DNA of 64,000 nt from Luteococcus sp052116585 (lineage in GTDB: Bacteria; Actinomycetota; Actinomycetes; Propionibacteriales; Propionibacteriaceae). The notes beneath the pieces were generated by a model. That model ran no database searches and was not told the DNA's origin. It saw nothing but the letters and a program-made list of their open reading frames with translations. Positions 53,552 through 62,282 of this stretch are shown piece after piece. Every line of letters begins with the position of its first letter. Positions within the stretch are counted from its first letter, which is position 1. The stretch covers positions 196,608 through 260,607 of the forward strand of contig NZ_JBQKKT010000002.1 of NCBI RefSeq assembly GCF_052116585.1, given 5' to 3'. The position numbers and the translations under genes were made by a program.

Positions 53552-54367
53552 ATGCCGGAAGGGCACGTGATCCATCGCCTGGCGCGCACCACGATGAGCA
53601 CCTTCGGTGGACGGCCCGTCCGCGTCAGTTCTCCGCAGGGGCGCTTCGCCGAGGCGGCGGCGATCCTCGACGGACACGTGCTGCAGGGGGCCTCTGCCTG
53701 TGGCAAGCACCTGTTCATCGACTTCGACGCGCCGCACCCCGAACACATCGTGCACATCCACCTGGGGCTGATCGGCAAGTTCTTCTTCGAGCCCGCCGGT
53801 GCGCCACGGGGAGCGGTGCGGCTGCGGATCACCGACGGCGAGACGGCGGCAGACCTGCACGGGCCGCAGATGTGTCGTCTGGTAACCGCCAGCGAACAAC
53901 GTGCGCAGATCGAGAAGTTGGGGCCGGACCCCATCCGCGCCGACGCCGATCCTGACATCGCATGGCAAAGGATCCGGCGCTCCGGGCGCAGCATCGCGTC
54001 GCTTCTGATGGATCAGCGGATCACGGCCGGGGTGGGCAATATCTATCGTGCCGAGGTGCTCTTCCGGCACCGGATCAACCCGATGTGTCCCGGGAACCGA
54101 CTCAAGCGCAGCAGCTGGCAGCTCATCTGGGCCGATCTCGTCGAGCTGATGCGCGACGGGGTGGAAGCGGGCCGGATCGACACGGTCCTGCCGGAACATG
54201 GCCCGCAGGCCCAAGGGCGCCCGGCCCGAGTGGATCGTCATGGCGGCGAGGTCTACGTCTATCGACGTGCTGCCCAACCCTGTCTGGTCTGTGGCTCCGC
54301 CGTGCGGGTGGCCAAGCTCGAAGGACGCAATCTCTACTGGTGTGGCCGATGCCAGCGCAGGCACTGA
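53552..54367 (+). CDS. Fpg/Nei-family DNA glycosylase
   Basis: 271 residues. MPEGHVIHRLA places the catalytic Pro2 and Glu3 at the N-terminus, which fixes the start at the ATG at 53552. SLLMDQRITAGVGNIYRAEVLF is the helix-two-turn-helix, and a C-terminal zinc finger (CLVCGSAV, WCGRCQRRH) completes the fold. The PEGH start is typical of endonuclease VIII-like Nei enzymes that remove oxidised pyrimidines. The last 19 bases overlap the next reading frame. Confidence 0.93.
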   Translation: MPEGHVIHRLARTTMSTFGGRPVRVSSPQGRFAEAAAILDGHVLQGASACGKHLFIDFDAPHPEHIVHIHLGLIGKFFFEPAGAPRGAVRLRITDGETAADLHGPQMCRLVTASEQRAQIEKLGPDPIRADADPDIAWQRIRRSGRSIASLLMDQRITAGVGNIYRAEVLFRHRINPMCPGNRLKRSSWQLIWADLVELMRDGVEAGRIDTVLPEHGPQAQGRPARVDRHGGEVYVYRRAAQPCLVCGSAVRVAKLEGRNLYWCGRCQRRH

Positions 54368-55797
54368 TCCACTGGGGCGGGCTGGAGATTCAGCTCTCGC
54401 CCGACGGGCACGTGGCAGACGTCAGCTGCCAGGACCGACAGGTGCTCGGCGGTCTGGCCGTGCGCTTGGAGGATCGCTGGCAGCTGGAGCGCACCGATTT
54501 CCTGCTGGACGAGGTGGAACAGCACTACCGGCTGGAGACCGAGGGGGCCCTCCAGGCGAGGGCCATCGTGCGTCAGGTCTTCGACGAGACCTGGAGCCTG
54601 CGCCTGCAGGTGCAGAACCTCACCGACGTGGAGATCGCCGTGCCAGGGGCCTGGCTCGAGCTCGATTCGGTCTGGCCGGCGCGAACCTGGCTGGCGGGTG
54701 CGGAGGGGCAGATCAGCATCGACGCGCAGCGCGACGACGCCCAGTTGCTGACCTTCACCCAGCTGCGGGGCCGCAGCCGCTTCAGCGAGGGACGGCGGTG
54801 GCTGACCGATCGGCCCATCCGGCTCACGGCATCGGGTACCCCGCGTGCTGGCTACCAGGTGAGCTGGCGTGCCGACTGGTTGCGCGACGAGCGGGTCCAG
54901 GCCGCCGCGCTGCCCCGATGGTGGCCGGAACGCACGGTGATGCTGGATCTGCAGGACGAAGTGCGTCTGGAGCTGCCCGACGCGGCGGTGGAGGCGGCCG
55001 GCATCCACGTGCTTCAGGATGATGAGACCACGTGGCTGACCGCCCAGGAAGGGGTCCACCTGGCCCAGGTGCACGCGGGCCGCGGGACCACCGACGTCGA
55101 ATTGGCCTGGGCCGGGGATCTGGTGACCGACCACGTGCGTCCCGCGGTGGAGGCCTTGTCACGGCGTGATCCACGAAAGCTGGGTGCAGCCGAGGTCTTC
55201 CTGCTGGGCCGGGCTGCTCGATTGGGCCAGGGTGCCGCCGTCGAGCCGGACCACCAGATCCAGGCGGTGGAGAGTCTGGTCGCTCGCCCCGGGGCACTGC
55301 CGCCCCTGGCCCTGGCGGCTGCGGCCGACCTGTTGATGCACGGCGGCCCGGTTGGTCTCGTTGACGAGCTACCAGAACTCGCTGAGCGGGTGCCCTTGCA
55401 GCCGGGCGCGGTCACCTGTCTCCTGCACGCCACGCTGGCGAGTCGCCTGGTGGGCGGGGCGGAGCAGCTGCCCATGCCATCAGGCACTGTGCAGTCCACC
55501 CCGGCCGGCGCGGCGGTGGCCGAGGCGATCGTGCGGATGGAGCTGCAGGCGCTGAGGCCCGCCGACGTGATGCCGCCCCAGGTCCGTCGCGTCCTGTCGT
55601 TGCTGGGTCCCGGGCTGCCGGGCCGCACGGTGGATCCGCTCACCAGGGCGATCATCTGGGCCAGCTCCTCCTCGCTCCCGGAGCAGTGGGAGGTGCCGCA
55701 GTGGCCGGTGCCGCTGGCTCGGGTGCGGGAGGACGCCCGGGGTCGGCTGCTGGCGGAACACTGTGACGTGGAAGCGCTCGCCTGGCTGCTGTGGTGA
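54349..55797 (+). CDS. conserved-looking protein of unknown function
   Basis: 482 residues, no signal peptide or membrane segment. The first half looks beta-rich (LIHWGGLEIQLSPDGHVADV, WSLRLQVQNLTDVEIAV, WLELDSVWPARTWLAG), like an immunoglobulin-type or carbohydrate-binding sandwich; the second half is helical and Ala/Leu-rich. I know no matching family. It starts inside the nei end (ATG at 54349, overlap 19 bases), so it is probably cotranslated with the glycosylase. Base composition and codon use are like its neighbours, so it is not obviously foreign. Confidence 0.75.
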   Translation: MPAQALIHWGGLEIQLSPDGHVADVSCQDRQVLGGLAVRLEDRWQLERTDFLLDEVEQHYRLETEGALQARAIVRQVFDETWSLRLQVQNLTDVEIAVPGAWLELDSVWPARTWLAGAEGQISIDAQRDDAQLLTFTQLRGRSRFSEGRRWLTDRPIRLTASGTPRAGYQVSWRADWLRDERVQAAALPRWWPERTVMLDLQDEVRLELPDAAVEAAGIHVLQDDETTWLTAQEGVHLAQVHAGRGTTDVELAWAGDLVTDHVRPAVEALSRRDPRKLGAAEVFLLGRAARLGQGAAVEPDHQIQAVESLVARPGALPPLALAAAADLLMHGGPVGLVDELPELAERVPLQPGAVTCLLHATLASRLVGGAEQLPMPSGTVQSTPAGAAVAEAIVRMELQALRPADVMPPQVRRVLSLLGPGLPGRTVDPLTRAIIWASSSSLPEQWEVPQWPVPLARVREDARGRLLAEHCDVEALAWLLW

Positions 55798-55882
55798 GCC
55801 GCAGTCCGGGGGCATGGGATGTGGGCGTCCAGCAACGGCCTGCCTGACCACGAGCGCACCGCATCTCAAGGAGGATGGGTCC

Positions 55883-58457
55883 ATGCCAGTCACCCGTGGC
55901 CGAAACCGCCGTGTTCCGCAGCTGCTCTCCCGCGTCTTCTACGTCGCGGCGGTCATCGTCGTGTTGCGCGAGGTCTTCCACGGCACCCGGTGGCGCTGCT
56001 GACGGCCCTCTGCGGAGTCGCCGCATCGCTGGGTATCGGCTACCTGCTGGGCCTGGTCACGGGGCACACGGGCCGGCCGCGATCTCGCGTCGTCAGCATC
56101 ATCCAGCACATGGTGCTGGGGGAGAACGCCACGTTGCCCAGGATGGTGCCGCACTGGGTGCAGTCCCTGGTGGGCCTGCTGATGGCCGTCAGCCTGCTCG
56201 GCGCCTTGCTGGTGCGGATGCGCTCGCAGCGCATCCGGGCCACCACACAACTTCCGGAGGAGCTGGAAGTTCGCAAACTGCTGGCAGAGAACCCGTCGGA
56301 TTCCCTGGGCTACTTCGCGACGCGACGCGACAAGCAGCTGGTCTTCAGCGCGGGCCGCCGTGCGGCGGTGGCCTGTCGGGTGGAGCTGGGGGTCTGTCTG
56401 GCCGCCGGTGACCCGGTGGGCCGGCAGGAGTACTGGGCGGAGGCGATCGACGCCTACTTGGAGTTGTGCCATGCGTACGGCTGGACGCCGGGTGTGGTGG
56501 GCGCCTCGGAGGATGGCGCGGCTCCCTGGTCCAGGCGCTCTTCCCGTCGAGCACGCAGGGCCCGGAGGGAGCAGGGCACGGCGAGGTGACCGCGGGCCTG
56601 CTCTCCTTCGTCCCCTGGGGTCCCGACGGATTGTCCCTCGACGTGATGCGTCGCAACCCGGAGGCGGACAATGGCGTCACGGAGTTGATGGTGGCCGGGT
56701 TGATGGCCGCGGGCCGCGGGCCGCGGGCCGCGACCGCGGCTGGCGCCGGGTCTCCATGAACTTCGCGGTCTTCCGTTCGGCCTTCGAGGAGGGCGAACGC
56801 GTGGGGGCCACGGCGCTGGACCGGGCCAAGCGTCGCGTGATGCTGATCTTCTCGCGCTGGTTCCAGATCGAGCAGCTCTACCGCTCCAATGTCAAGTACG
56901 CCCCCAGCTGGCAGCCGCGCCTGATGGCCTATGAGGATCCCGCCGACGTGGGGCAGGTGGGGGCCGCCATGGGCATCGCCGAGGGCTACCTGGACCTGCC
57001 GCGCTGGCTGGATCCCTGGCCGACTCAGGAGCAGGAACTCGTGTCCGCCACGGATCCGCTGGTGGTGGACTTCCTGTCTCGCCCCGCCTTCGAACTGCCG
57101 GCCGTGCGGGTTCCCGAACAGATGCGGGTGCGGATGGCCAAGCGGCAGGCGCTGCTGACCGCGGGGGAGCAGGCCTATCCGGTGCACACCGGGGTGCACG
57201 ACCGGTGCGTCGAGGTGACTTCCAGGGCGGGGGCGGAGCTGGCGATCGGGGGCCGGATCCTCGGCGTCATTGACCACGGCGGGGTCTGTTTCGTGCGACT
57301 GCAGGACTGGTCAGGAACTGCGCAGGTCTTGCTCGACGCCTCCCGATTGGGCCGCGACGAGCTGCGCCGCTTCGACCAGGTGACCAATCTGGGCGACCCG
57401 GTCAGCTTCACTGGCGTTGCCGGGGCATCCCGCAACGGAACGCCGTCGCTGCTGGCCGAGCGGTGGCAGCTCACCAGCAAGTGCCTGCGGCCCCTGCCAG
57501 GCAAACACCACGGCATCAGCGATCCGGAAGCCCTGGTGCGCCAGCGCTACCTGGACCTGATCGTCAACCCGTCGACGCTCGAACGGCTGACGGTGCGCAG
57601 CCGCGCCTTCCAGGCCGTCCGCAGCACTTTCCTGGACGCCGGCTACTTGGAGGTGGAGACGCCGATCCGGCAGACGATTCACGGCGGTGCGAATGCTCGT
57701 CCCTTCCGGACCCACATCAATGCCTATGACCTGGACCTCTACCTGCGCATCGCGCCGGAGCTGTACCTGAAGCGGCTGATGGTGGGTGGCTGTGACCGGG
57801 TCTTCGAGATCGGCCGGAACTTCCGCAATGAGGGCGCCGACGCCACCCACAATCCCGAGTTCAGTGTCGTGGAGGCCTATCAGGCGCATGGCGACTATCG
57901 CACCATGCAGCAGATCACCCAGGAATTGGTGCGTCGGGCGGCCTTGGAGGCGACGGGTTCGACGGTGGTGCGTGGGACGGGCCGCGACGGTATTCAGCAC
58001 GAGGTGGACCTGGCCGAGCCATGGCGCTGGATCCCCGTGCACCAAGCGATTGGAGAGGCGCTGGGGGAGGAGGTCACCGCGGACACGCCCCGGGAGCTGC
58101 TCGTCGCCTTCTGCGAACGGCTGGGGATCGAGGTGGAGCCGCGGGCCACGCGGGCGCAGGTGCTGGAGGAGCTGTACGACGAGCTGTGCGAGAAGCCGAC
58201 CGTCGCGCCGACATTCTTCTGCGACTTTCCCGCGGAGCTCTCGCCGCTCACCCGGCCGCACCGCGACGACGACCGGCTGGCCGAGCGCTGGGACCTGGTG
58301 GTCTTTGGCTCGGAGCTGGGCACCGCCTATTCGGAACTGGTGGACCCGGTGATCCAACGCGAACGCCTCACCCAGCAGTCGCTGCTGGCGGCCAAGGGCG
58401 ATCCGCGAGACGATCACCTTCCCTCTGGTCCGGCCACGGGGTGCGGGGCGGGTCTAG
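55883..58457 (+). pseudogene. lysX: decayed lysX (lysyltransferase-lysyl-tRNA synthetase fusion)
   Basis: The ATG at 55883 with AAGGAGGA upstream starts a LysX-like protein, but the reading frame breaks repeatedly. Frame 1 gives an N-terminal membrane helix (VFYVAAVIVVLREVFHG) to about 55995. A second frame continues with ALLTALCGVAASLGIGYLLG through WTPGVVGASEDG (about 56515). A third gives GLLSFVPWGPDGLSLDVMRR, and a fourth SMNFAVFRSAFEEGE followed by the OB fold and class II core of LysRS (FRNEGADATHNPEFSVVEAY). At 58400 the text jumps from LLAAKGD to IRETITFPLVRP in another frame, so about 40-45 residues including class II motif 3 are deleted. A further stretch is missing between 56515 and 56580. 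A non-functional remnant. Confidence 0.88.
56706..56733 (+). repeat. 7-bp tandem repeat at a frameshift in the lysX remnant
   Basis: GCCGCGG is repeated three times plus one variant unit. Each added or lost 7-bp unit shifts the frame by one, and a frame change of the lysX text occurs directly after it, so slippage here is a likely cause. Confidence 0.85.
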
Positions 58458-58466
58458 TCTCGGAGG

Positions 58467-59108
58467 GTGGCTGATTCCGCAGGGCAGGTGAGCGTCTGCG
58501 CCGGGCGCGAGGTGCGCTGGCGGGAACGCGACGGGAAATCCTTCCACGCCGAGGCGCTCGCCCGGGTGCGGCCGGATCTGGTGTCCGGCGTCGTGATGGT
58601 GGACGGTTCGGTGGAGTGGTACGCGTCGGAGCCAGAGATCCCGACGCCCACCGTGGCGCGTCGGCTGGGCAAGGCTGTGGACGGGCTGCGACTCAACCAC
58701 GTTGCGGGGCTGGCCTTCCGCTTTGGCAGCTGGCTGCAGTCCAACCGGGAATTCTCCCGGTTGCGACACGAACGCCTGCGCACGGTCTACCGCGACGCGG
58801 ATTCGCTGGCGATGGGGATGGCGGAGTCCATGGCCTATGACCGGCAGGGCTGGGACCTGCAGGAGCTCAGGGTTCGACGTGCGTGGCCCCAGGTTCCCAC
58901 CGTCGTGCTCAGCGCCGCCGACGCGTCGTCGGGGAAGTGGGTACATCAGCAGGAACGGTTGGCGAGGCTGTTGGGAGCTCGGCAGGTGGTGGTGCCGGGA
59001 TCCAAGCACCTGATGATGCTGGACAGACCCGACGCCATCGCCGATGCCGTCGCCTGGGTCCGCAGCCAGACCATCCACGCTCACCCCCAGCAGGATCACC
59101 CTCGGTGA
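58467..59108 (+). pseudogene. truncated alpha/beta hydrolase
   Basis: The open frame runs 213 codons from a GTG at 58467 that keeps a leaderless-type promoter (TAGTCT six bases upstream). It reads VCAGREVRWRERDG, the usual first strand of such hydrolases, then jumps to KSFHAEALARVRPDLVSGVVMVDGS, which normally follows the nucleophile elbow GHSxG. About 60-80 residues carrying the oxyanion HG motif and an intact elbow appear deleted. Later parts with acid (LSAADASS) and histidine (GSKHLMMLDRPD) remain. Probably inactive; it directly follows the decayed lysX. Confidence 0.6.
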
Positions 59109-59189
59109 AATCAGCCCGATGGGTGGGGCGTCGGCGCAGCGACGTGGCTAGCGTGGCAGCTGACACACCACCGATCAGGAGGTCTGAGC

Positions 59190-59894
59190 ATGTTCGGCAA
59201 GAAGCGTCCCGGCCGTGTCCTCGCCGTCGTCACGAGCGCCGGCGAGTACCAGAAGGTCGGCTACCGCACCGGGCTGTGGCTGGGGGAACTCACCCATTTC
59301 CACGATGTGGCCACCAAGGCAGGCCACGAGGTTGACATCGTCAGCATCGACGGCGGCAATGTGCCTCTCGATCCGGAGAGTCTGACTGCCCCCATGCTGC
59401 TGATGGGCGGCACCGGCAAGCACTACGAGGACCGCGAGTACATGAACCTGCTCCAGGACACTCGCTCGGTGCGCCAGGTCTCCGCCGACGACTACGACGC
59501 CATCTACCTGACCGGCGGCCACGGAACCATGTTCGACTTCGACGATCCGCACCTGGCGTCGCTGGTGGCCGACTTCTGGCAGGAGGGCAAGGTGGTCTCG
59601 GCCGTCTGCCACGGACCGTGCGGCCTGCTCGAGGTCGAGATCGACGGCATTCCGCTGCTCCAGGGCCGCAAGGTGACCGGATTCAGCGCCGCTGAGGAGA
59701 AGCTCGCCAAGCGCGACGACGCCGTGCCCTTCTCGTTGCAGGACGAGCTGAAGGCCAGGGGAGCCAAGTACACCAAGGCGCTGCGGCCAATGGCTGAGAA
59801 GGTCGTCGTCGACGGGAAGCTCGTAACCGGCCAGAACCCGATGAGCGCCACCGCCGTGGGCAAGGCCGTTGTCGACCTGCTGCGCAAGAAGTGA
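59190..59894 (+). CDS. DJ-1/PfpI-family protein (Hsp31/glyoxalase-like)
   Basis: 234 residues. AVVTSAGEYQKVGYRTGLWLGELTH at the N-terminus, DDYDAIYLTGGHGTMFDF, then the nucleophile elbow VVSAVCHGPCGLLEV with Cys followed by His, and LVTGQNPMSATAVGKAVVDLL at the end. This layout belongs to class I glutamine amidotransferase-like proteins such as Hsp31-type chaperone/glyoxalases, which detoxify methylglyoxal or repair glycated molecules. AGGAGG ten bases upstream fixes the ATG at 59190. The next small gene starts 13 bases after its stop. Confidence 0.9.
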   Translation: MFGKKRPGRVLAVVTSAGEYQKVGYRTGLWLGELTHFHDVATKAGHEVDIVSIDGGNVPLDPESLTAPMLLMGGTGKHYEDREYMNLLQDTRSVRQVSADDYDAIYLTGGHGTMFDFDDPHLASLVADFWQEGKVVSAVCHGPCGLLEVEIDGIPLLQGRKVTGFSAAEEKLAKRDDAVPFSLQDELKARGAKYTKALRPMAEKVVVDGKLVTGQNPMSATAVGKAVVDLLRKK

Positions 59895-59907
59895 GAAGGG
59901 AATGACC

Positions 59908-60189
59908 ATGGGATTCATCGACACTGCAGCACTGCGCCTGGTGGAGGGTTACCGGGCCAATCTTTCGCCCCGCAAGGGCTGGAATTGTGCCTCCGGGGTG
60001 GCCGGTGGGGGTACTTGCTCGACGGTGATCCGCGACTCGATCCGTGACCGGGGAGCCGTGGGCACCGCAGGCGTGGCAGCGCGCCAGTTCGCCACCTGCG
60101 CCAGCGCAGCCAGAACACTGCGCAGGAGCGATGCCCGGGTGGAGGGCGTGTGCTGCTGCGGCCCCATTCCGATCCCATTCCGCTTCTGA
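59908..60189 (+). CDS. YidD-like cysteine-rich small protein
   Basis: 93 residues. The first part (LRLVEGYRANLSPRKGWNCASGV, GGGTCSTVIRDSIRDRGAVG, ARQFATCASAARTLR) matches the pattern of YidD-type membrane insertion efficiency factors: Y-x3-LSP-x-K/G, cysteines, amphipathic helices. It ends in a cluster of three cysteines and IPIPFRF. GAGAAGGG suits the ATG at 59908 better than the one at 59902. It is coupled to the PfpI gene. The family link is tentative, since real yidD normally sits with rpmH-rnpA-yidC. Confidence 0.6.
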   Translation: MGFIDTAALRLVEGYRANLSPRKGWNCASGVAGGGTCSTVIRDSIRDRGAVGTAGVAARQFATCASAARTLRRSDARVEGVCCCGPIPIPFRF

Positions 60190-60276
60190 CCGTCGCGCCG
60201 ATTGTCCCGCTACGCCCCGGATCGTCTAGACTCGACGGGTTCGCACTCCGAAGGCATCCTTCGGACGTGTGGATTC

Positions 60277-60352
60277 CGGGGCGTAGCGTAGTGGCTAGCG
60301 CGCCTGCTTTGGGAGCAGGAGACCGCAGGTTCGAGTCCTGTCGCCCCGACCA
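60277..60352 (+). tRNA. tRNA-Pro (anticodon UGG)
   Basis: 76 bases including an encoded CCA. Acceptor arms CGGGGCG and CGCCCCG pair fully. The anticodon stem CCTGC/GCAGG closes loop TTTGGGA with anticodon TGG; the T arm contains GGTTCGAGTCC. An integrase gene begins about 150 bases downstream, the usual arrangement for an element inserted in a tRNA 3' end. Confidence 0.97.
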
Positions 60353-60370
60353 ATTCAAGAGCTTCATCTG

Positions 60371-60410
60371 ACAAGGCGTTTCTCCTAGTTGACTAGGGGG
60401 AACGCCTTGT
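60371..60410 (+). terminator. terminator of tRNA-Pro
   Basis: A 10-bp stem ACAAGGCGTT/AACGCCTTGT that extends inward with CTCCTAGT/ACTAGGGG pairing (one G-T pair), followed by TTT. It lies 18 bases after the tRNA. Confidence 0.85.
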
Positions 60411-60502
60411 TTCATGTCTCGGTCCGATGAGCACCAAGGGGCCTTCGAGGGACTTGTGTGGACATTCATCTCCCACGTATCTCCCACGACGAGAGGCTCG
60501 AC

Positions 60503-61735
60503 ATGACGACGAAGCGGACAACCTCATCACCGACCAGTAATGGGGGAAACGCCAGTGACTTGCGTTCCCCCCAAGGGGAACGCTCCAAGCGCCGCGGGCG
60601 CTCCAAACGGGGCTTTGGACGTTTGGACAAGCTTCCCTCTGGGAAGTGGCGTGCCCGGTACCTGGGCCCAGATGGTCAGGTGCACTCGGCAGATCACACC
60701 TTCGTGGCCAAGATCGACGCCGAAGGTTGGCTCGTCGACATCGAGCGGTCGATCAGCCGGGGTGAGTGGCAGCCCCCGGTGGCTCCCCAGCCCGAGCTGG
60801 TGAAGGAGGAGGCCCCGGTCGAGGTCGTGTTCCGAGACCTGGCCCGTGACGAGGTGGCCCGACGTGATCTGACACCGAGGACGAGGGCCCTGTACGAGAG
60901 TCTGTTGGATCGGCTGATCCTTCCCGAGTTCGGGGATCAGGCGGTGGCGTCGATCACGACGAAGCAGGTCCGTGCGTGGTTCGACCGGATGGGGCCGGAG
61001 CGGGCGACGCAACGAAGCCACGCGTACGCGCTGCTCAAGTCCTTGCTCGCGGTGTGTGTGGACGAGGAGTTGATTGTCGCCAATCCCTGCCGTATCCGTT
61101 CGGCGGGCCGGCGCAATACCACCAGGGCGATGCAGCCGGCGACGGTGGCCGAGCTCAACCGTGTGGCCGAGAGGTTGCCGATGGGGCAGGCGCTTCCCGT
61201 GCTGTTGGCCGCGTGGTGTGGGCTTCGCTCTGGGGAGGTGCGGGCGCTTCGGGTGGGGGACGTCGACACCGAGACAGGGTGGATCCACGTTCGTCAGGGC
61301 GTGACGCGGATCAAGGGGCAGGTGATCGTGGGTCCGCCCAAGACGCCTGCGGCGATCCGGGATGTCGGTATTCCGCCGCATCTGCTGCCTGCCCTTCGTG
61401 AGTGGCGTGCTGGTCTGGAGGAGCGGAGGGCGCGCTCTGCGTACTTCTTCCCTGGTCGCGGTGAGCTGCCGATGAGTGAGAAGGCGCTGCGGTATGCCTT
61501 CGACCAGGCACGCGACGTGATGGACCGGCACGATCTCACGTTCCATGACCTGCGTCACACTGCCGCCACCATGGCCGCCCAGAATGGCGCCACGACCGCC
61601 GAGTTGATGGCGCGCATGGGGCACACGACGGCCCAGATGGCGATGCGCTACCAGCACGCCAGCCGGCAGCGCGAACAACTCCTGGCAGAGCGGCTGGCCG
61701 AGCTGGCCCGCGGTGGCGATGGGGCAGCCGAGTAG
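60503..61735 (+). CDS. tyrosine-type integrase
   Basis: About 410 residues. An N-terminal AP2-like arm-binding part (KLPSGKWRARYLGPDGQVH) is followed by a core-binding SAM-like domain (FRDLARDEVARRDLTPRTR) and the catalytic domain: Arg in WCGLRSGEVRAL, HDLRHTAATM (His-x-x-Arg), GHTT and Tyr in MRYQHAS. All active-site residues are present, so it looks functional. The ATG at 60503 with GAGAGG six bases before it is preferred over the upstream GTG at 60458. Its position after tRNA-Pro implies integration at the tRNA 3' end, with attL inside or next to 60330-60352. An excisionase-like gene follows directly. Confidence 0.93.
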   Translation: MTTKRTTSSPTSNGGNASDLRSPQGERSKRRGRSKRGFGRLDKLPSGKWRARYLGPDGQVHSADHTFVAKIDAEGWLVDIERSISRGEWQPPVAPQPELVKEEAPVEVVFRDLARDEVARRDLTPRTRALYESLLDRLILPEFGDQAVASITTKQVRAWFDRMGPERATQRSHAYALLKSLLAVCVDEELIVANPCRIRSAGRRNTTRAMQPATVAELNRVAERLPMGQALPVLLAAWCGLRSGEVRALRVGDVDTETGWIHVRQGVTRIKGQVIVGPPKTPAAIRDVGIPPHLLPALREWRAGLEERRARSAYFFPGRGELPMSEKALRYAFDQARDVMDRHDLTFHDLRHTAATMAAQNGATTAELMARMGHTTAQMAMRYQHASRQREQLLAERLAELARGGDGAAE

Positions 61736-61960
61736 GTGTCGATCACGGGAGAGCCCGTGACGGCTTGGGTGGGCATGCAGGATCCACGGCGAGAGATTGA
61801 GGTCGAGACTGTGCAGTCGGCTGCGCGGCGACTCGGGGTGTGTCCCAAGACGGTGCGTCGGATGATCTCCGACGGGAAACTTCCGGCGTACCGTCTTGGC
61901 CCCCGGATGCTGCGCCTGGACCCGGCGGACGTCGACCGGCTACTGCAGCGGGCGTCCTGA
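61736..61960 (+). CDS. excisionase-like HTH protein
   Basis: Up to 74 residues from a GTG directly after the integrase stop; an internal ATG at 61775 is an alternative. It contains VQSAARRLGVCPKTVRRMI and DGKLPAYRLGPRMLRLDPADVDRLL, the MerR/excisionase-type HTH (helix_turn_helix_17) common next to integrases. It probably directs excision or regulates the element. Spacing of zero bases from int suggests a single operon. Confidence 0.85.
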   Translation: MSITGEPVTAWVGMQDPRREIEVETVQSAARRLGVCPKTVRRMISDGKLPAYRLGPRMLRLDPADVDRLLQRAS

Positions 61961-62121
61961 ACTGGGACACCAACGCCCCTCGGTGGATCGCCTCTCGGTC
62001 GGCCCCAAGCCGTGCCCCGGCAGCCCGTCGAAAGAGGCCCCCCCGTCCGGCGGTGGCGACAATCCGAAACCTCTGGGGGACGCGCGTTGCTCGCTTCGGG
62101 CGGACGGGCTACCTTGTAGCC

Positions 62122-62181
62122 ATGCGCATCTGTCAGGTCACCACGACGCCGGACTTCTCCGGCGCCGTCGCGTTGTCCTGA
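62122..62181 (+). CDS. threonine-rich leader peptide of the short thrS gene
   Basis: A 19-codon frame from ATG 62122 to TGA 62179-62181 with three consecutive Thr codons, ACC ACG ACG at 62140-62148 (Q-V-T-T-T-P). A promoter fits directly before it: TTGCTC at 62087, 17-base spacer, TACCTT at 62110, then six bases to the ATG, so the peptide would start at the transcript 5' end. It lies about 100 bases upstream of a threonyl-tRNA synthetase gene. Stalling at Thr codons when Thr-tRNA is low would be an obvious sensor (inference). Confidence 0.75.
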   Translation: MRICQVTTTPDFSGAVALS

Positions 62182-62223
62182 CACAACGCAGCATCCACCA
62201 GGCCTCGGAGTGATCCGGGGCCT
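62170..62223 (+). promoter_or_regulatory. attenuator hairpins of the thrS leader
   Basis: GCGTTGT/ACAACGC (62170-62189) straddles the leader-peptide stop codon. AGGCCTCGGA/TCCGGGGCCT (62200-62223, GTGA loop, one G-T pair) follows and ends in TCGT, a terminator-like stem 60 bases before the thrS start. A short GCCGG/CCGGC stem (62148-62163) lies within the peptide frame. Confidence 0.65.
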
Positions 62224-62282
62224 TCGTCATGTCTGGGGGCTGTAGGGGCACTTCGTGGTCACGACCCGAAGGAAGACCCTCC

